Source: CAJWPI01 sp964635015
GTDB taxonomy: Bacteria; Pseudomonadota; Gammaproteobacteria; Magnimaribacterales; Magnimaribacteraceae
Assembly: GCA_964635015.1 (NCBI GenBank)
Contig: CAZWMS010000016.1
Location: forward strand, 1 to 32,160
Reading direction: 5' to 3'
Length of the DNA: 32,160 bases
Positions 24,377-32,160 of this stretch are shown here, piece after piece; position 1 is the first letter of the stretch; each line of letters opens with the position of its first letter. The position numbers were made by a program, and so were the translations under genes. The notes under the pieces are model-generated. The model saw only the letters and a program-made list of their open reading frames with translations, ran no database searches and had not been told where the DNA came from.

Positions 24377-25054
24377 TTATTTCTGTAATAATTTCTGAGC
24401 AGCCTTCTCAGCTTCTCTCTGGTCTTCTTCTGATAGTATTTCTAATTTAATAGGAACTTCTAGCCCAGCCTGAAAACCTTTCCTGTCTCTGCAACGTTCT
24501 ACCCAAGCTGATAAATGCTTTAAATCATCTATTTCAACTCCTGACCATTCATGAATATTTACCCAAGGAAAAGTAGCAAAATCAGCGATGGATAACCTGT
24601 TACAAATGAAATCCTTCCCTTTCAATTGAGTGTCCAAGACTTTATAGAGTCTTTTAGTTTCATTCTGATATCTATCTATCACTGCTTGAATCTTTTTGGG
24701 GAAATATCGGAAAAATACATTAGCCTGTCCTTGCATTGGTCCTACTCCACCCATTTGGAACATTAACCATTGAATAACTTCATTGCGTTTGAAAGGTTCA
24801 CTAGGGAAAAATTTCCCACTCATTTCCGCCAAGTACAATAAAATCGCCCCAGATTCAAACACAGAAAAATTATTTCTATTTGTGTCCACTATGGCAGGGA
24901 TCCTACCATTAGGACAAATCTTCAAATATTCCTTAGTTTTTTGTTCATTATTCATAAGATCTATTGCTTTAACTTCGTAATCTAGCTCCATCTCCTCAAG
25001 GGCAATGCTGATCTTATGACCATTGGGTGTCGGTGAAGTGTAAAGCTCTATCAA
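24377..25054 (-). CDS. Glutathione S-transferase family protein
   Basis: GST-fold protein of about 225 residues. The thioredoxin-like N-domain begins IELYTSPTPNGHKISIALEE, carries the cis-proline segment NGRIPAIVD and the glutathione-binding ESGAILLYLAE. A helical C-domain (about 90-210) contains the N-capping box segment LSIADFATFPW. This is the Nu/YghU-YfcG-like class. The frame is open upstream to 25120, but that part overlaps the preceding DUF4389 gene and has no family similarity; I place the start at the TTG at 25054, one base after the DUF4389 stop, giving the usual GST N-terminus. A GTG at 25081 is the alternative. No clear Shine-Dalgarno sequence is seen, suggesting coupled translation. 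Confidence 0.87.
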   Translation of the reverse strand: MIELYTSPTPNGHKISIALEEMELDYEVKAIDLMNNEQKTKEYLKICPNGRIPAIVDTNRNNFSVFESGAILLYLAEMSGKFFPSEPFKRNEVIQWLMFQMGGVGPMQGQANVFFRYFPKKIQAVIDRYQNETKRLYKVLDTQLKGKDFICNRLSIADFATFPWVNIHEWSGVEIDDLKHLSAWVERCRDRKGFQAGLEVPIKLEILSEEDQREAEKAAQKLLQK

Positions 25055-25055
25055 A

Positions 25056-25376
25056 TCAATCTTTAATAGATGGAAAATCACTAAAGGGAAAGGGCTTATC
25101 TTTTTCTTGGTAAGTAACAAAATTAATAATTTGAACCATGTAAACTCTATACCCAGCTCCTAGTTTAGCTAGATTAGAATTGGGGCTATTTGTGAATAGG
25201 TTAAATAAAAATTGTAATATTGCCACTAACCATAAAACTACGTAAGCCCAAGTGTAAATAAAAAGAAACAAAACAACATAAAGGAGCCTCAACCATTTCC
25301 CCCCTTTAGAAACATTTTCTTTAATCTCTTCGGTGTTTATTTGCTCTTCGTTTGTTTTAGCTTTTTCTTTAGCCAT
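25056..25376 (-). CDS. DUF4389 membrane protein
   Basis: Small inner-membrane protein of 106 residues, function unknown. The first 26 residues are charged and cytoplasmic-looking. A long hydrophobic stretch at about 29-61 (WLRLLYVVLFLFIYTWAYVV, then LWLVAILQFLFNLFT) can form one long or two short membrane helices. A GYRVYMVQIINFVTY segment follows, then a short tail PFPFSDFPSIKD. This layout is that of DUF4389 proteins, which are common in gammaproteobacteria. It lies 10 nt after gpsA and 1 nt before the GST start, in one operon. No motif suggests catalysis. Confidence 0.8.
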   Translation of the reverse strand: MAKEKAKTNEEQINTEEIKENVSKGGKWLRLLYVVLFLFIYTWAYVVLWLVAILQFLFNLFTNSPNSNLAKLGAGYRVYMVQIINFVTYQEKDKPFPFSDFPSIKD

Positions 25377-25386
25377 ATTGGACCTA

Positions 25387-26397
25387 CTACTTAGAGAATT
25401 CTACATCTTTAAGATCATTCTTACCTAAGACTTTTTCCATAGAATTACCTAAAGGAACGGATTTAAAGATTATTTTATAAAGCGAATTAACTATTGGCAT
25501 ATCTACTTTTAGTCTCTTTGACTCTTTTTTTACTACCTTTATAGTTTGTATGCCTTCTGCTGTTTGCTTTACTTCTTGCAAAGCTTTTTCTACTGAAAGC
25601 CCTTGCCCAATTAATTTACCTACTTTGTGATTTCTACTTAAGGGAGAAGCACAGGTTGTTATTAAGTCGCCCACTCCCGACAAACCCAGGAATGTTATGG
25701 GATCAGCTCCCAAAGTTACAGCAAATCTGCTCATCTCAGCTAACCCTCTAGTCATAATCATTCCAAGAGTGTTCTCTCCTGAATTGAGTCCATCTGCCAT
25801 TCCACATGCAATTGCATATATGTTCTTTAAAGCTCCACCAAGTTCAACACCATAAGGGTCAGTGTTAGTGTAGACCCTAAAGCTATTTGAAGAATAAGCC
25901 TCAACGAAATCTTTGTTTAGTTCATTGCTCTCACTGGCTATTACAGTTCCTGTTAATTGCCCTTCTGATATCTCCATAGCTAAATTAGGACCACTTAGAA
26001 CTCCTATATTTTCCTTAAAATTTGTTTCTTCTTTTAAAATCTGGCTCATTAATTTAAACCCTGCTCTCTCTATCCCCTTAGTTGCACTCACTAAATAGCA
26101 ATTAGGATTTAAGAAAGGAAGTGCAGCTTTTAAAACTTCTCTAAATGCTATACTTGGTATACAAAAAATTACTAAATCTGAATCTGAAATAGTGGAAATA
26201 GTAGTTGTTGCTTTTAGGTTCTTATTTAATTTATAACCTGGAATGTATTTTTTATTTTCATGATTAATATTAATTTCTTCAGCTATTTTCTGGTCTCTCA
26301 TCCACAATGTTGTCTCGCTTAAGTTTTTAGAACCTAGATTAGCCAAAAGGGTTCCCCAACTTCCTCCCCCTAATACAGATATTTGTTTTATACTCAT
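25387..26397 (-). CDS. gpsA: Glycerol-3-phosphate dehydrogenase [NAD(P)+] GpsA
   Basis: Cytoplasmic enzyme that reduces dihydroxyacetone phosphate to sn-glycerol 3-phosphate, the backbone of phospholipids. The 336 residues have the cofactor motif GGGSWGT (10-16), the substrate segment SATKGIE with Lys107, SGPNLAMEI, and the catalytic Lys191 in GGALKNIYAIACG, followed by GLSGVGDL and SRNHKVG. Normal length and full domain order. It is the first gene of the minus-strand run gpsA-DUF4389-GST-SDR-SDR and diverges from the glutamine-synthetase-like gene across 92 nt. Confidence 0.96.
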   Translation of the reverse strand: MSIKQISVLGGGSWGTLLANLGSKNLSETTLWMRDQKIAEEININHENKKYIPGYKLNKNLKATTTISTISDSDLVIFCIPSIAFREVLKAALPFLNPNCYLVSATKGIERAGFKLMSQILKEETNFKENIGVLSGPNLAMEISEGQLTGTVIASESNELNKDFVEAYSSNSFRVYTNTDPYGVELGGALKNIYAIACGMADGLNSGENTLGMIMTRGLAEMSRFAVTLGADPITFLGLSGVGDLITTCASPLSRNHKVGKLIGQGLSVEKALQEVKQTAEGIQTIKVVKKESKRLKVDMPIVNSLYKIIFKSVPLGNSMEKVLGKNDLKDVEFSK

Positions 26398-26489
26398 TTA
26401 ATAATATTTATAGAAATCTATTCTTAATTCACAATTATATTTTAGCTATCCTAAATTAATTAGGTCTAAAAGAAAGGTTAATTAAAAAA

Positions 26490-27896
26490 ATGGACATAAG
26501 AAAATTAATCACAATTGATGATGTAGTTAATTATCTAAAAGAAGATCAAGTTAACTATATAAAAATTGGTATTACTGACATAGATGGTGTTATTAGAGGA
26601 AAATATATGCATGTGAATAAATTCCTTAAATCTATAGAAAGTGGGGGATTTGGTTTTTGTGATGTTATCTTTGGATGGGATTCTTCTGATAATCTTTATG
26701 GTTTTTCGAATTCTAAAACAAACAAACAATTTACTGGATGGCACACTGGTTATCCTGACACAAAAGTCAGAATTTTATTAGATACTGCTAGACAAATTCC
26801 CTTTGAAAAGAACATACCCTTTTTCTTATCAGAACTTGAAGAGGGTGTTTTATGCCCGAGAAATGTCCTCAAAAAAGTCCTTCAAAAACTTAAAAAAATG
26901 GGATTAAAAGCTCATTCAGCTCTAGAATATGAATTTTTCCTCTTTGAAGAAACTCCTAGAAGTATAAGAGATAAGAACTTTAAAAATTTAAACAATTTTA
27001 CCCCCGGAATGTTTGGTTATTCCATCTTGAGGAGCTCAGTTCATGCTGAATTTTATCAAGAAATACTTTCCATGTGCTCTGAAATGGATATGCAATTAGA
27101 AGGACTTCACACAGAAACTGGTCCAGGTGTTCTGGAAGCAGCTATTTCAGTTGATGAAGCCTTAAAAGCTGCAGACAAAGCCACTTTATTCAAGACTTTT
27201 ATAAAAGTCTTGGCGCAAAGAAAGGACCTCGTTGCAAATTTCATGGCTAAATGGTCCCCTGATTATCCAGGACAATCAGGACATATTCATTGTTCTCTTG
27301 TACATGAAAATGGTGAGTCTGCCTTCAAAAATTTTGGCCAAGATAGAACCGAGATAATGCTATATTTTTTGGGTGGTCTTCAGAGGTATATGAGAGAGTT
27401 CTGCGTCCTCTTAGCTCCGACGATTAATTCTTATAAAAGACTTTGCCCAGGAGCATGGGCACCCATTAATACTACTTGGGGTACAGAAAATAGAACAGTT
27501 GCTTTCAGGGTAATAGATGGCAAACCTGATGCTCAGAGAATTGAAAATAGATTGGGTGGGGCAGATGCTAATCCTTATTTGGCAATAGCCGCAACCTTGG
27601 GAGCTGGACTATTGGGTATTGAACAAAAAATACTACCCACAGAAGAAACGATTGGAGGTGCTTACTCCAAAAAAGTACCCAAAAAAATGGCAGTTCCATA
27701 TTCTTTGAATGAAGCCACTAAATTATTTAAGAAGTCAAAATCTGCAAGAAATGTCTTTGGAAACAGTTTTGTAGATCACTTTTCATCTACTAGAGAATGG
27801 GAATATAACCAATATCTTAAGGGTGATAAAGGCTTAAAGAGTTATGGGAAAAAAATTAGTGATTGGGAATTAAATAGATATTTTGAAATAATCTAA
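26490..27896 (+). CDS. Glutamine synthetase-family ligase
   Basis: ATP-dependent ligase of the glutamine synthetase fold, 468 residues, cytoplasmic. N-terminal beta-grasp domain (about 20-105), then the catalytic domain with metal and substrate residues Glu146 and Glu148 (LEYEFFLF), Glu209 and Glu216 (ETGPGVLE), His265 (SGHIH), NSYKRL (313-318), Arg335 and Arg340 (ENRTVAFR), and Glu352/Arg354 (RIENR). The adenylylation-loop tyrosine motif of GlnA (NLYDLP) is not visible. Together with GPGVLEA in place of the GlnA sequence, this suggests a gamma-glutamyl-amine (PuuA-like) or other amide ligase rather than the main ammonia-assimilating enzyme. An SDR gene follows 2 nt after the stop. Amine specificity unknown. 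Confidence 0.85.
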   Translation: MDIRKLITIDDVVNYLKEDQVNYIKIGITDIDGVIRGKYMHVNKFLKSIESGGFGFCDVIFGWDSSDNLYGFSNSKTNKQFTGWHTGYPDTKVRILLDTARQIPFEKNIPFFLSELEEGVLCPRNVLKKVLQKLKKMGLKAHSALEYEFFLFEETPRSIRDKNFKNLNNFTPGMFGYSILRSSVHAEFYQEILSMCSEMDMQLEGLHTETGPGVLEAAISVDEALKAADKATLFKTFIKVLAQRKDLVANFMAKWSPDYPGQSGHIHCSLVHENGESAFKNFGQDRTEIMLYFLGGLQRYMREFCVLLAPTINSYKRLCPGAWAPINTTWGTENRTVAFRVIDGKPDAQRIENRLGGADANPYLAIAATLGAGLLGIEQKILPTEETIGGAYSKKVPKKMAVPYSLNEATKLFKKSKSARNVFGNSFVDHFSSTREWEYNQYLKGDKGLKSYGKKISDWELNRYFEII

Positions 27897-27898
27897 TT

Positions 27899-28663
27899 AT
27901 GACTATTCAAAATATTTTTCACTTAGAGGGTAAGGTGGCCTTAGTTACAGGAGCTTCCTCTGGTTTGGGACGGCATTTTATTAAAACGCTATCTTCAGCA
28001 GGAGCCGAGGTTATTCTAGCTTCAAGGAATACTAGAAAACTACAGAGTCTAAAAGATGAATTAAAGCACAAATCTCATGTCATAAATTTAAATGTAAACC
28101 TCAATGAAAGTGTCATGCAATTAATGAATGAAATAGAGAGGAAGAAACTTAAAGTAGACATACTGGTTAATAATGCAGGGATATCTGACCCAAAAAAATT
28201 TAAAGAACTTACCGAAGAAAGTTGGTTAAAAATTATTGAGACTAATCTAAATGGGGCCTATAGAGTCGCTAAGGTAATAGCAGATTTAATGCTAAAACAA
28301 GGGGATGGAGGGAGCATCATTAATATTGCTTCCATATTGGGAATAAGGGTAGGGTTGAACTTAACAAGTTATGCAGCTGCTAAAGCTGCACTGATACAAC
28401 TTACTAAAAGCATGGCGTTAGAATTAGCACGATCTAATATTCGAGTAAATGCGATTGCACCTGGATATATTCGAACTGATATTAATAAAGACTTCTTCAA
28501 AACAAAAAAAGGTAAAGAGTATATTCAAAGCATACCTATGAATAGACTGGGTCTAGAAAAAGAATTAGATGGACCTCTTCTACTTTTAGCTAGTAATGCT
28601 TCTAGCTTTATAACAGGATCAACTATAGTAGTAGATGGTGGACACCTAGTTAACCCTTTGTAA
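27899..28663 (+). CDS. SDR family oxidoreductase (glucose-1-dehydrogenase/FabG-like)
   Basis: Short-chain dehydrogenase of 254 residues with the FabG-like layout: TGASSGLG (17-24), Arg43 after strand 2 (ASRN), which favours NADP(H), NNAG (91-94), Ser145, Tyr158 and Lys162 (YAAAK), RVNAIAPGYIRTDI, and the closing FITGSTIVVDGG. It starts 2 nt after the glutamine-synthetase-like stop, so the two are co-translated and may share a pathway. Its stop abuts directly the stop of the convergent M48 protease gene with no base between. It is clearly a different subgroup from the two tandem SDRs. Substrate not predictable. Confidence 0.9.
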   Translation: MTIQNIFHLEGKVALVTGASSGLGRHFIKTLSSAGAEVILASRNTRKLQSLKDELKHKSHVINLNVNLNESVMQLMNEIERKKLKVDILVNNAGISDPKKFKELTEESWLKIIETNLNGAYRVAKVIADLMLKQGDGGSIINIASILGIRVGLNLTSYAAAKAALIQLTKSMALELARSNIRVNAIAPGYIRTDINKDFFKTKKGKEYIQSIPMNRLGLEKELDGPLLLLASNASSFITGSTIVVDGGHLVNPL

Positions 28664-30094
28664 TTATTTAATTATTTTAATCAAACGACCTGCAGAAAGA
28701 GTCCCATTGGGGTAATCTCCATTTAATAGTCTTAATTTTTTTTCAGGGTCATTGGGTATTAAACTAGCATTTGCCAAAGAATTATAGCTCTGTCCTTTTT
28801 TTACTTTATGTAACTTAATCCTTAAAGGAAGGGCTAATGATCTTTCAGACTCTTTAAGTTTAGAAAAACTCTTCACTATATAAAGAAAATCTTTATCATA
28901 ATTAAAGAAGTTTTCCTCTGAACTGTTCAGGTTACCTAGGAACTGAAATATTTTTTTATCTTTAAAAATAACAGCAATCCTAAACCTCTTTCCAGACCTT
29001 TCTAAAATAGCAGAACAAGCTTCATATCCACCCAAAAGAAAATCTTCTACTTCAGAAAGGTTGCTAGAAATATTTCTGTAAAGATAATCCTTTGGTGTCT
29101 CTCTCATATTTTGATCATCAACTTGAACTGAGAGAGAAGCCTCGCCGTTTTGGGAATAAAAAAATAAAGAAGAAATAGTATTTTCTATTTCCCATTTCTC
29201 AGGTGCTTTTAAATGAATATCTAGGTCTTGATGGTAAAAATCTCTTCCCCTCCTAACACCTGATGCTTCATTATCTCCATAAATCATATTGTCCATATAC
29301 TTCATATAATTCCCTTGAGGATCTTTGGTAATATTTACTTCCAGCTTTTGAGCTTTTGTTATTACTTCCTGAAAACGCTTGTCATTTGAGGGGTGACTGC
29401 TAAAAACCCCATGATAAGTTTGATGTTGACCTCTCCTTTGAGATTTTTCTTTAGAATAAATTTCTTGGTCTTTTAAAACTGACAAGGTTTCAAGCATACC
29501 TGCAGAAGAATATCCGTCTTTGACTAAATACTCAGCTCCTAATTCGTCAGCTTGAAGTTCCAACTTTCTTCCATAGCCTGCAAGAAAGGCGCTTTTTGCC
29601 AAATTTGTAATATTATAAATATTAGAACTACTTTGCCTTCCCACAACTGTGGTTAAGACATCAAAAAGTTGAGACTGTGAAATCTGTTGAACAGAATGTC
29701 TTGCTGTTACATGGCCTAATTCATGACCTAACACAGCAGCTAACTCTTCTTCTGAAGACAAATAAGCCATTAACCCACGAAACACAAAGATGTATCCACC
29801 AGGTAAAGCAAAGGCATTTACGTCTGGACTATCAAGTACAGTAAACCGATAAATTAAATTAGGTCTATGACTTTTTTTTGCCAAGGAGTCTCCTACTGAC
29901 TGAACATAATCTTGCAATTCTTTATCTGGGTAGGCAGGGATTTGTTTTAATATTTGGCTGCTGTAATTTCTGCCTAAAGCTATTTCCTGAGACTCACTCA
30001 TTAAAACAAAGTCTTGATCTCCTGAAACAGGATTAACCGCACATCCAGAAAATAAAATTAATATAGATAAGAAGAGATATAGAAATTTCTTCAC
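28664..30094 (-). CDS. M48 family metalloprotease, putative outer-membrane/periplasmic lipoprotein
   Basis: Zinc protease probably acting in envelope protein quality control. From the GTG at 30094 the 476-residue protein begins with VKKFLYLFLSILILFSGC: a lysine pair, hydrophobic core and a lipobox-like LFSGC, so Cys18 could be lipidated. The GTG overlaps the stop of the thioredoxin-like gene as GTGA; a longer frame to 30127 spoils the signal peptide. The zinc site is HELGH (His124, Glu125, His128) with Glu179 in ELQADE as third ligand. SNAFALPGG-like context NAFALPGGYIF is typical of BepA/LoiP-type M48 enzymes. The last 55 residues (HKVKKGQSYNSLANASLI to LIKIIK) look like a LysM-like module. 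Substrates unknown. Confidence 0.87.
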   Translation of the reverse strand: MKKFLYLFLSILILFSGCAVNPVSGDQDFVLMSESQEIALGRNYSSQILKQIPAYPDKELQDYVQSVGDSLAKKSHRPNLIYRFTVLDSPDVNAFALPGGYIFVFRGLMAYLSSEEELAAVLGHELGHVTARHSVQQISQSQLFDVLTTVVGRQSSSNIYNITNLAKSAFLAGYGRKLELQADELGAEYLVKDGYSSAGMLETLSVLKDQEIYSKEKSQRRGQHQTYHGVFSSHPSNDKRFQEVITKAQKLEVNITKDPQGNYMKYMDNMIYGDNEASGVRRGRDFYHQDLDIHLKAPEKWEIENTISSLFFYSQNGEASLSVQVDDQNMRETPKDYLYRNISSNLSEVEDFLLGGYEACSAILERSGKRFRIAVIFKDKKIFQFLGNLNSSEENFFNYDKDFLYIVKSFSKLKESERSLALPLRIKLHKVKKGQSYNSLANASLIPNDPEKKLRLLNGDYPNGTLSAGRLIKIIK

Positions 30095-30564
30095 TTTAAT
30101 AAAGGGCCTAAATTTACTTCCAACCACTCTAATAGCTCCTCGGAATCAATATTTCTTGCCCTAGCAAGCTCTCCTTCAGAAGTTGAAAAAAGCATCTCGC
30201 CTAAAGGATTTAAAAGTACTAGAGAAGGAATTCCTTTTTTTACTGGATTGCCATATTGCAAAGCAAGGTCTTTATTTAATTCATGACTCATTCCAACATC
30301 TATTGGCAAAACTGTTACATGTTTATCTAACCAAGAGTTAATTTCTTCTGTTTTAAAATGCTTTGCTAATTTTCTACAGTCAGGACAATAATTTGCTCCA
30401 AATTCTAAAAGAAGATAACGATTATTGACTTTAGCTGAATGAAGGGCATTTGATAGCTCCAACTTAGCATTTGCTTCTTCATTATAAGGTAAGTCAATTT
30501 CTGAATATGAGTGGACAGAGAAAGTGCAAATAAAAGAAAGAATTAGTAATTTTAAATAAGTCAT
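30091..30564 (-). CDS. Exported thioredoxin-like protein (CPDC)
   Basis: Thioredoxin-fold protein of 157 residues with an N-terminal signal peptide (about 1-20, TYLKLLILSFICTFSVHS), so periplasmic. The redox motif is Cys60-Pro-Asp-Cys63 in FGANYCPDCRKL, and the cis-proline is Pro113 in KKGIPSLVLL. The fold resembles the thioredoxin_7/DsbD-C-like group that reduces or transfers disulfides. The gene starts 4 nt after the patatin stop and its own stop overlaps the M48 start, placing it in a three-gene operon directed at the envelope. Whether it reduces or oxidises cannot be told. Confidence 0.88.
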   Translation of the reverse strand: MTYLKLLILSFICTFSVHSYSEIDLPYNEEANAKLELSNALHSAKVNNRYLLLEFGANYCPDCRKLAKHFKTEEINSWLDKHVTVLPIDVGMSHELNKDLALQYGNPVKKGIPSLVLLNPLGEMLFSTSEGELARARNIDSEELLEWLEVNLGPLLK

Positions 30565-30568
30565 ATTG

Positions 30569-31471
30569 TTAGTTTAATAAGTCTAGAGTTGAACTACCAA
30601 AAGTTTTCCACCAGGATTCTCCCATTTTTCGAATACGAGTTAAATTAGTCTTACTTTTATTGTCTAATCTTCTGCTGACATTTCCTATAGGTGAATTGAC
30701 TCTCAAATAATCTTTTCCGATAAGATCTTCTGCTAACTCATGATCTAAGCTACTTTCCAACATTAAACCAAGAAGATCATGCATCATCCATCCTATTAAT
30801 CCCCACTTTTGAGAAGCTTCACCCTTAAGAGGTCTCTTGTTCAATCCAGTTCCAATGCTTAAGACCTTGATAGGGTTATTGGGATAGAATTTTTTTATCT
30901 CTGCATATCCATGCAGTACTGGATGATTAACTACTATCCCTCCGTCAATGAGATATTGATCGCCTACTTTTGCACTTGGGAAATAGATAGGAGCTGCACT
31001 ACTGGCATTCCCTGCATCAACTGCAGAAATTTGTGGAGTTAGAAAAGAACTCAAAAGGACTGGTTTTCTTGCTTCAATATCATAACTAGTAACCATGACT
31101 GGCTTGAAAGCATCTCCAAGAAGACTATCTCCAAAATATTTTTTAAGTATTTCTGCCTTCCCAACTGCATCGTATTTAGGGGTCGTCTGCATTAAACCTA
31201 AAATATCATCCCATCTTGAATTTCTCATTATCTTTCTAAAATTCTTCTCAGACAAAAGATCAATGAGGTCATCAGCAGACATCCTCTTAATTGCTAAACC
31301 CATTGCTACAACAGCTCCTGCTGAAGTTCCTATGAAAAAGTCGAATTTTTTAAAAAGGGATAAAGATAATTCCTCTTCTAGCTTTTTTAGGAACACTACA
31401 CTAGCTATAGCCCTTACTCCTCCACCATCAAGAGATAATAAATATTTAGTTTTGTTATTCGTTTGTGCCAT
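30569..31471 (-). CDS. Patatin-like phospholipase family protein
   Basis: Acyl hydrolase of the patatin fold, 300 residues, no signal peptide visible, so probably cytoplasmic. The oxyanion motif is DGGGVRAI (15-22), the nucleophile Ser50 lies in GTSAG (48-52), and the dyad aspartate Asp176 lies in LIDGG (174-178). The NASSAAPIYF segment is also typical. It probably cleaves lipid acyl esters. It is the first gene of a minus-strand operon with the thioredoxin-like and M48 genes and diverges from the TonB receptor gene across 63 nt. No cyclase, ubiquitin-like or effector partner is near, so an anti-phage (CapV-like) role is not supported. Confidence 0.9.
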   Translation of the reverse strand: MAQTNNKTKYLLSLDGGGVRAIASVVFLKKLEEELSLSLFKKFDFFIGTSAGAVVAMGLAIKRMSADDLIDLLSEKNFRKIMRNSRWDDILGLMQTTPKYDAVGKAEILKKYFGDSLLGDAFKPVMVTSYDIEARKPVLLSSFLTPQISAVDAGNASSAAPIYFPSAKVGDQYLIDGGIVVNHPVLHGYAEIKKFYPNNPIKVLSIGTGLNKRPLKGEASQKWGLIGWMMHDLLGLMLESSLDHELAEDLIGKDYLRVNSPIGNVSRRLDNKSKTNLTRIRKMGESWWKTFGSSTLDLLN

Positions 31472-31534
31472 AATGATGGGAATTTAGAATAAATTTCTAG
31501 TTTAGTTTATTTAGTTTAATTTAAAAGGGGTGAC

Positions 31535-32160
31535 ATGAGTAAATTAGTAAAGTTAATAGCAGTATTGTCTATTGTATTTTCAGGTTTTGTCTTTTCAGCT
31601 GATGAAGAAAAAAGAGAGATTGAAGAAGTAGTTGTAACTGGTAGCCAGATTAAAGGGGCTAAGATAACCGGAGCTTTGCCTGTTTCAGTCATTTCAAACG
31701 CAGACATTGAAGCTATTGGAGTTGATTCTGGTGATGACTTGCTTGAGAACATAGTTGAACAAGGTCAGAACTATTTTACAGAAGCGGAAGATGCTTCTGG
31801 TGGTGTAAATGCATCTCGAGGAGATGTGGGAGCCTATAACTTAAGAAATCTGGGTGTTGGTAACACCCTTACCCTTCTTAATGGAAGAAGGTTAGTAAGC
31901 TCACCTGGTTATCAGACTGAGTTAATTGGAGGGGATTATGTCCCAACTACTAGTGTGAACTCCAATTTAATTCCGGTAACTGGTATTGAAAGACTAGAAA
32001 TTCTGCGTGATGGTGCATCAGCTATTTATGGTGCAGATGCTGTGGCCGGTGTTATCAACAATGTTTTACAGAAAGATTTTGAAGGCTTAACAGTTAGATC
32101 TAAAGTTACTGGATATGATCACTTTAGCGCTGAAGACAGTAAATTAACTGTGAAATGGGG
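31535..32160 (+). CDS. TonB-dependent outer-membrane receptor (5' part, cut by window end)
   Basis: The reading frame opens at the ATG at 31535 and runs without a stop to the last base, giving 208 residues of the N-terminus. A signal peptide (SKLVKLIAVLSIVFSGFVFSA) is followed by a TonB-box-like EEVVVTGS and the plug domain: TGALPVSVISNADIEAIG, DLLENI, YNLRNLGVGNTLTLLNGRRL, then IERLEILRDGASAIYGADAVAGVIN, a textbook plug signature. A ribosome site (AGGGG) lies about 6 nt upstream. The barrel lies outside the window. Ligand unknown; the SusC-like insertion of Bacteroidetes is absent. It is divergent from the patatin operon. Confidence 0.93.
   Translation, partial: MSKLVKLIAVLSIVFSGFVFSADEEKREIEEVVVTGSQIKGAKITGALPVSVISNADIEAIGVDSGDDLLENIVEQGQNYFTEAEDASGGVNASRGDVGAYNLRNLGVGNTLTLLNGRRLVSSPGYQTELIGGDYVPTTSVNSNLIPVTGIERLEILRDGASAIYGADAVAGVINNVLQKDFEGLTVRSKVTGYDHFSAEDSKLTVKW

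Noticed and set aside
25055..25120. N-terminal extension of the GST
   Set aside because: It lies inside the end of the DUF4389 gene and precedes the typical GST N-terminus; TTG at 25054 gives the normal length.
30569..31471. Patatin as an anti-phage (CBASS CapV-like) effector
   Set aside because: No nucleotide cyclase, E1/E2-like or other defence gene is adjacent; neighbours are a periplasmic thioredoxin and an M48 protease.
31095..31487. 130-residue open frame on the plus strand opposite the patatin gene
   Set aside because: It is antisense to a gene with complete patatin motifs, has no ribosome site or recognisable domain, and ends in the divergent promoter region.

Overview
The window comes from an AT-rich, very compact bacterial genome, most likely a streamlined marine gammaproteobacterium (SAR86-like is my inference). 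Evidence for this: the gammaproteobacterial order tig-clpP-clpX-lon-hupB-ppiD, a FabY-type ketoacyl synthase of the kind known from Pseudomonas, an S9 exopeptidase with a signal peptide, and a TonB-dependent receptor entering at the right edge. Codon use and base composition look uniform by eye, and I see no insertion sequence, phage gene, CRISPR array or obvious island boundary. GC content was not computed.

Layout. 1-274: intergenic, with one AT-rich hairpin. 275-3029 (+): secreted S9 peptidase and fabI. 3034-11193 (-): a proteostasis block transcribed right to left, tRNA-His, tig, clpP, clpX, lon, hupB, ppiD. clpP and lon each have a sigma-32-like promoter candidate with the same 12-nt spacing. 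hupB has a good sigma-70 promoter and the only strong intrinsic terminator I found. 11336-14198: acylphosphatase and tRNA-Arg (-), an SDR (+), a DadA-type D-amino-acid dehydrogenase read from behind tRNA-Pro (-). 14199-16561 (+): folD and a Baeyer-Villiger-type flavin monooxygenase.

16565-24367 is the most interesting part. An acyl-CoA synthetase (-) diverges from an operon (+) of fabY, an ACAD10/11-type acyl-CoA dehydrogenase, an APH-fold kinase and a DUF6285 protein. Two tandem SDRs (-) converge on that operon. The kinase, DUF6285 protein, dehydrogenase, SDR and acyl-CoA ligase are the same five protein classes as LvaA, LvaB, LvaC, LvaD and LvaE of the Pseudomonas putida levulinate pathway. 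There a 4-hydroxyacyl-CoA is phosphorylated and then loses phosphate to become an enoyl-CoA. I infer a catabolic route here for 4-hydroxy acids or gamma-lactones, possibly fed by the monooxygenase. The substrate is unknown.

24377-26397 (-): gpsA, a small DUF4389 membrane protein and a GST form one run of close genes with the two SDRs. 26490-28663 (+): a glutamine-synthetase-like ligase and another SDR. 28664-31471 (-): patatin-like phospholipase, exported thioredoxin-like protein and an M48 lipoprotein protease, an envelope-directed operon. 31535-32160 (+): the N-terminus of a TonB-dependent receptor cut by the window edge.

Convergent genes in several places abut or overlap without any terminator, and three tRNA genes sit directly in front of, or among, minus-strand protein genes.
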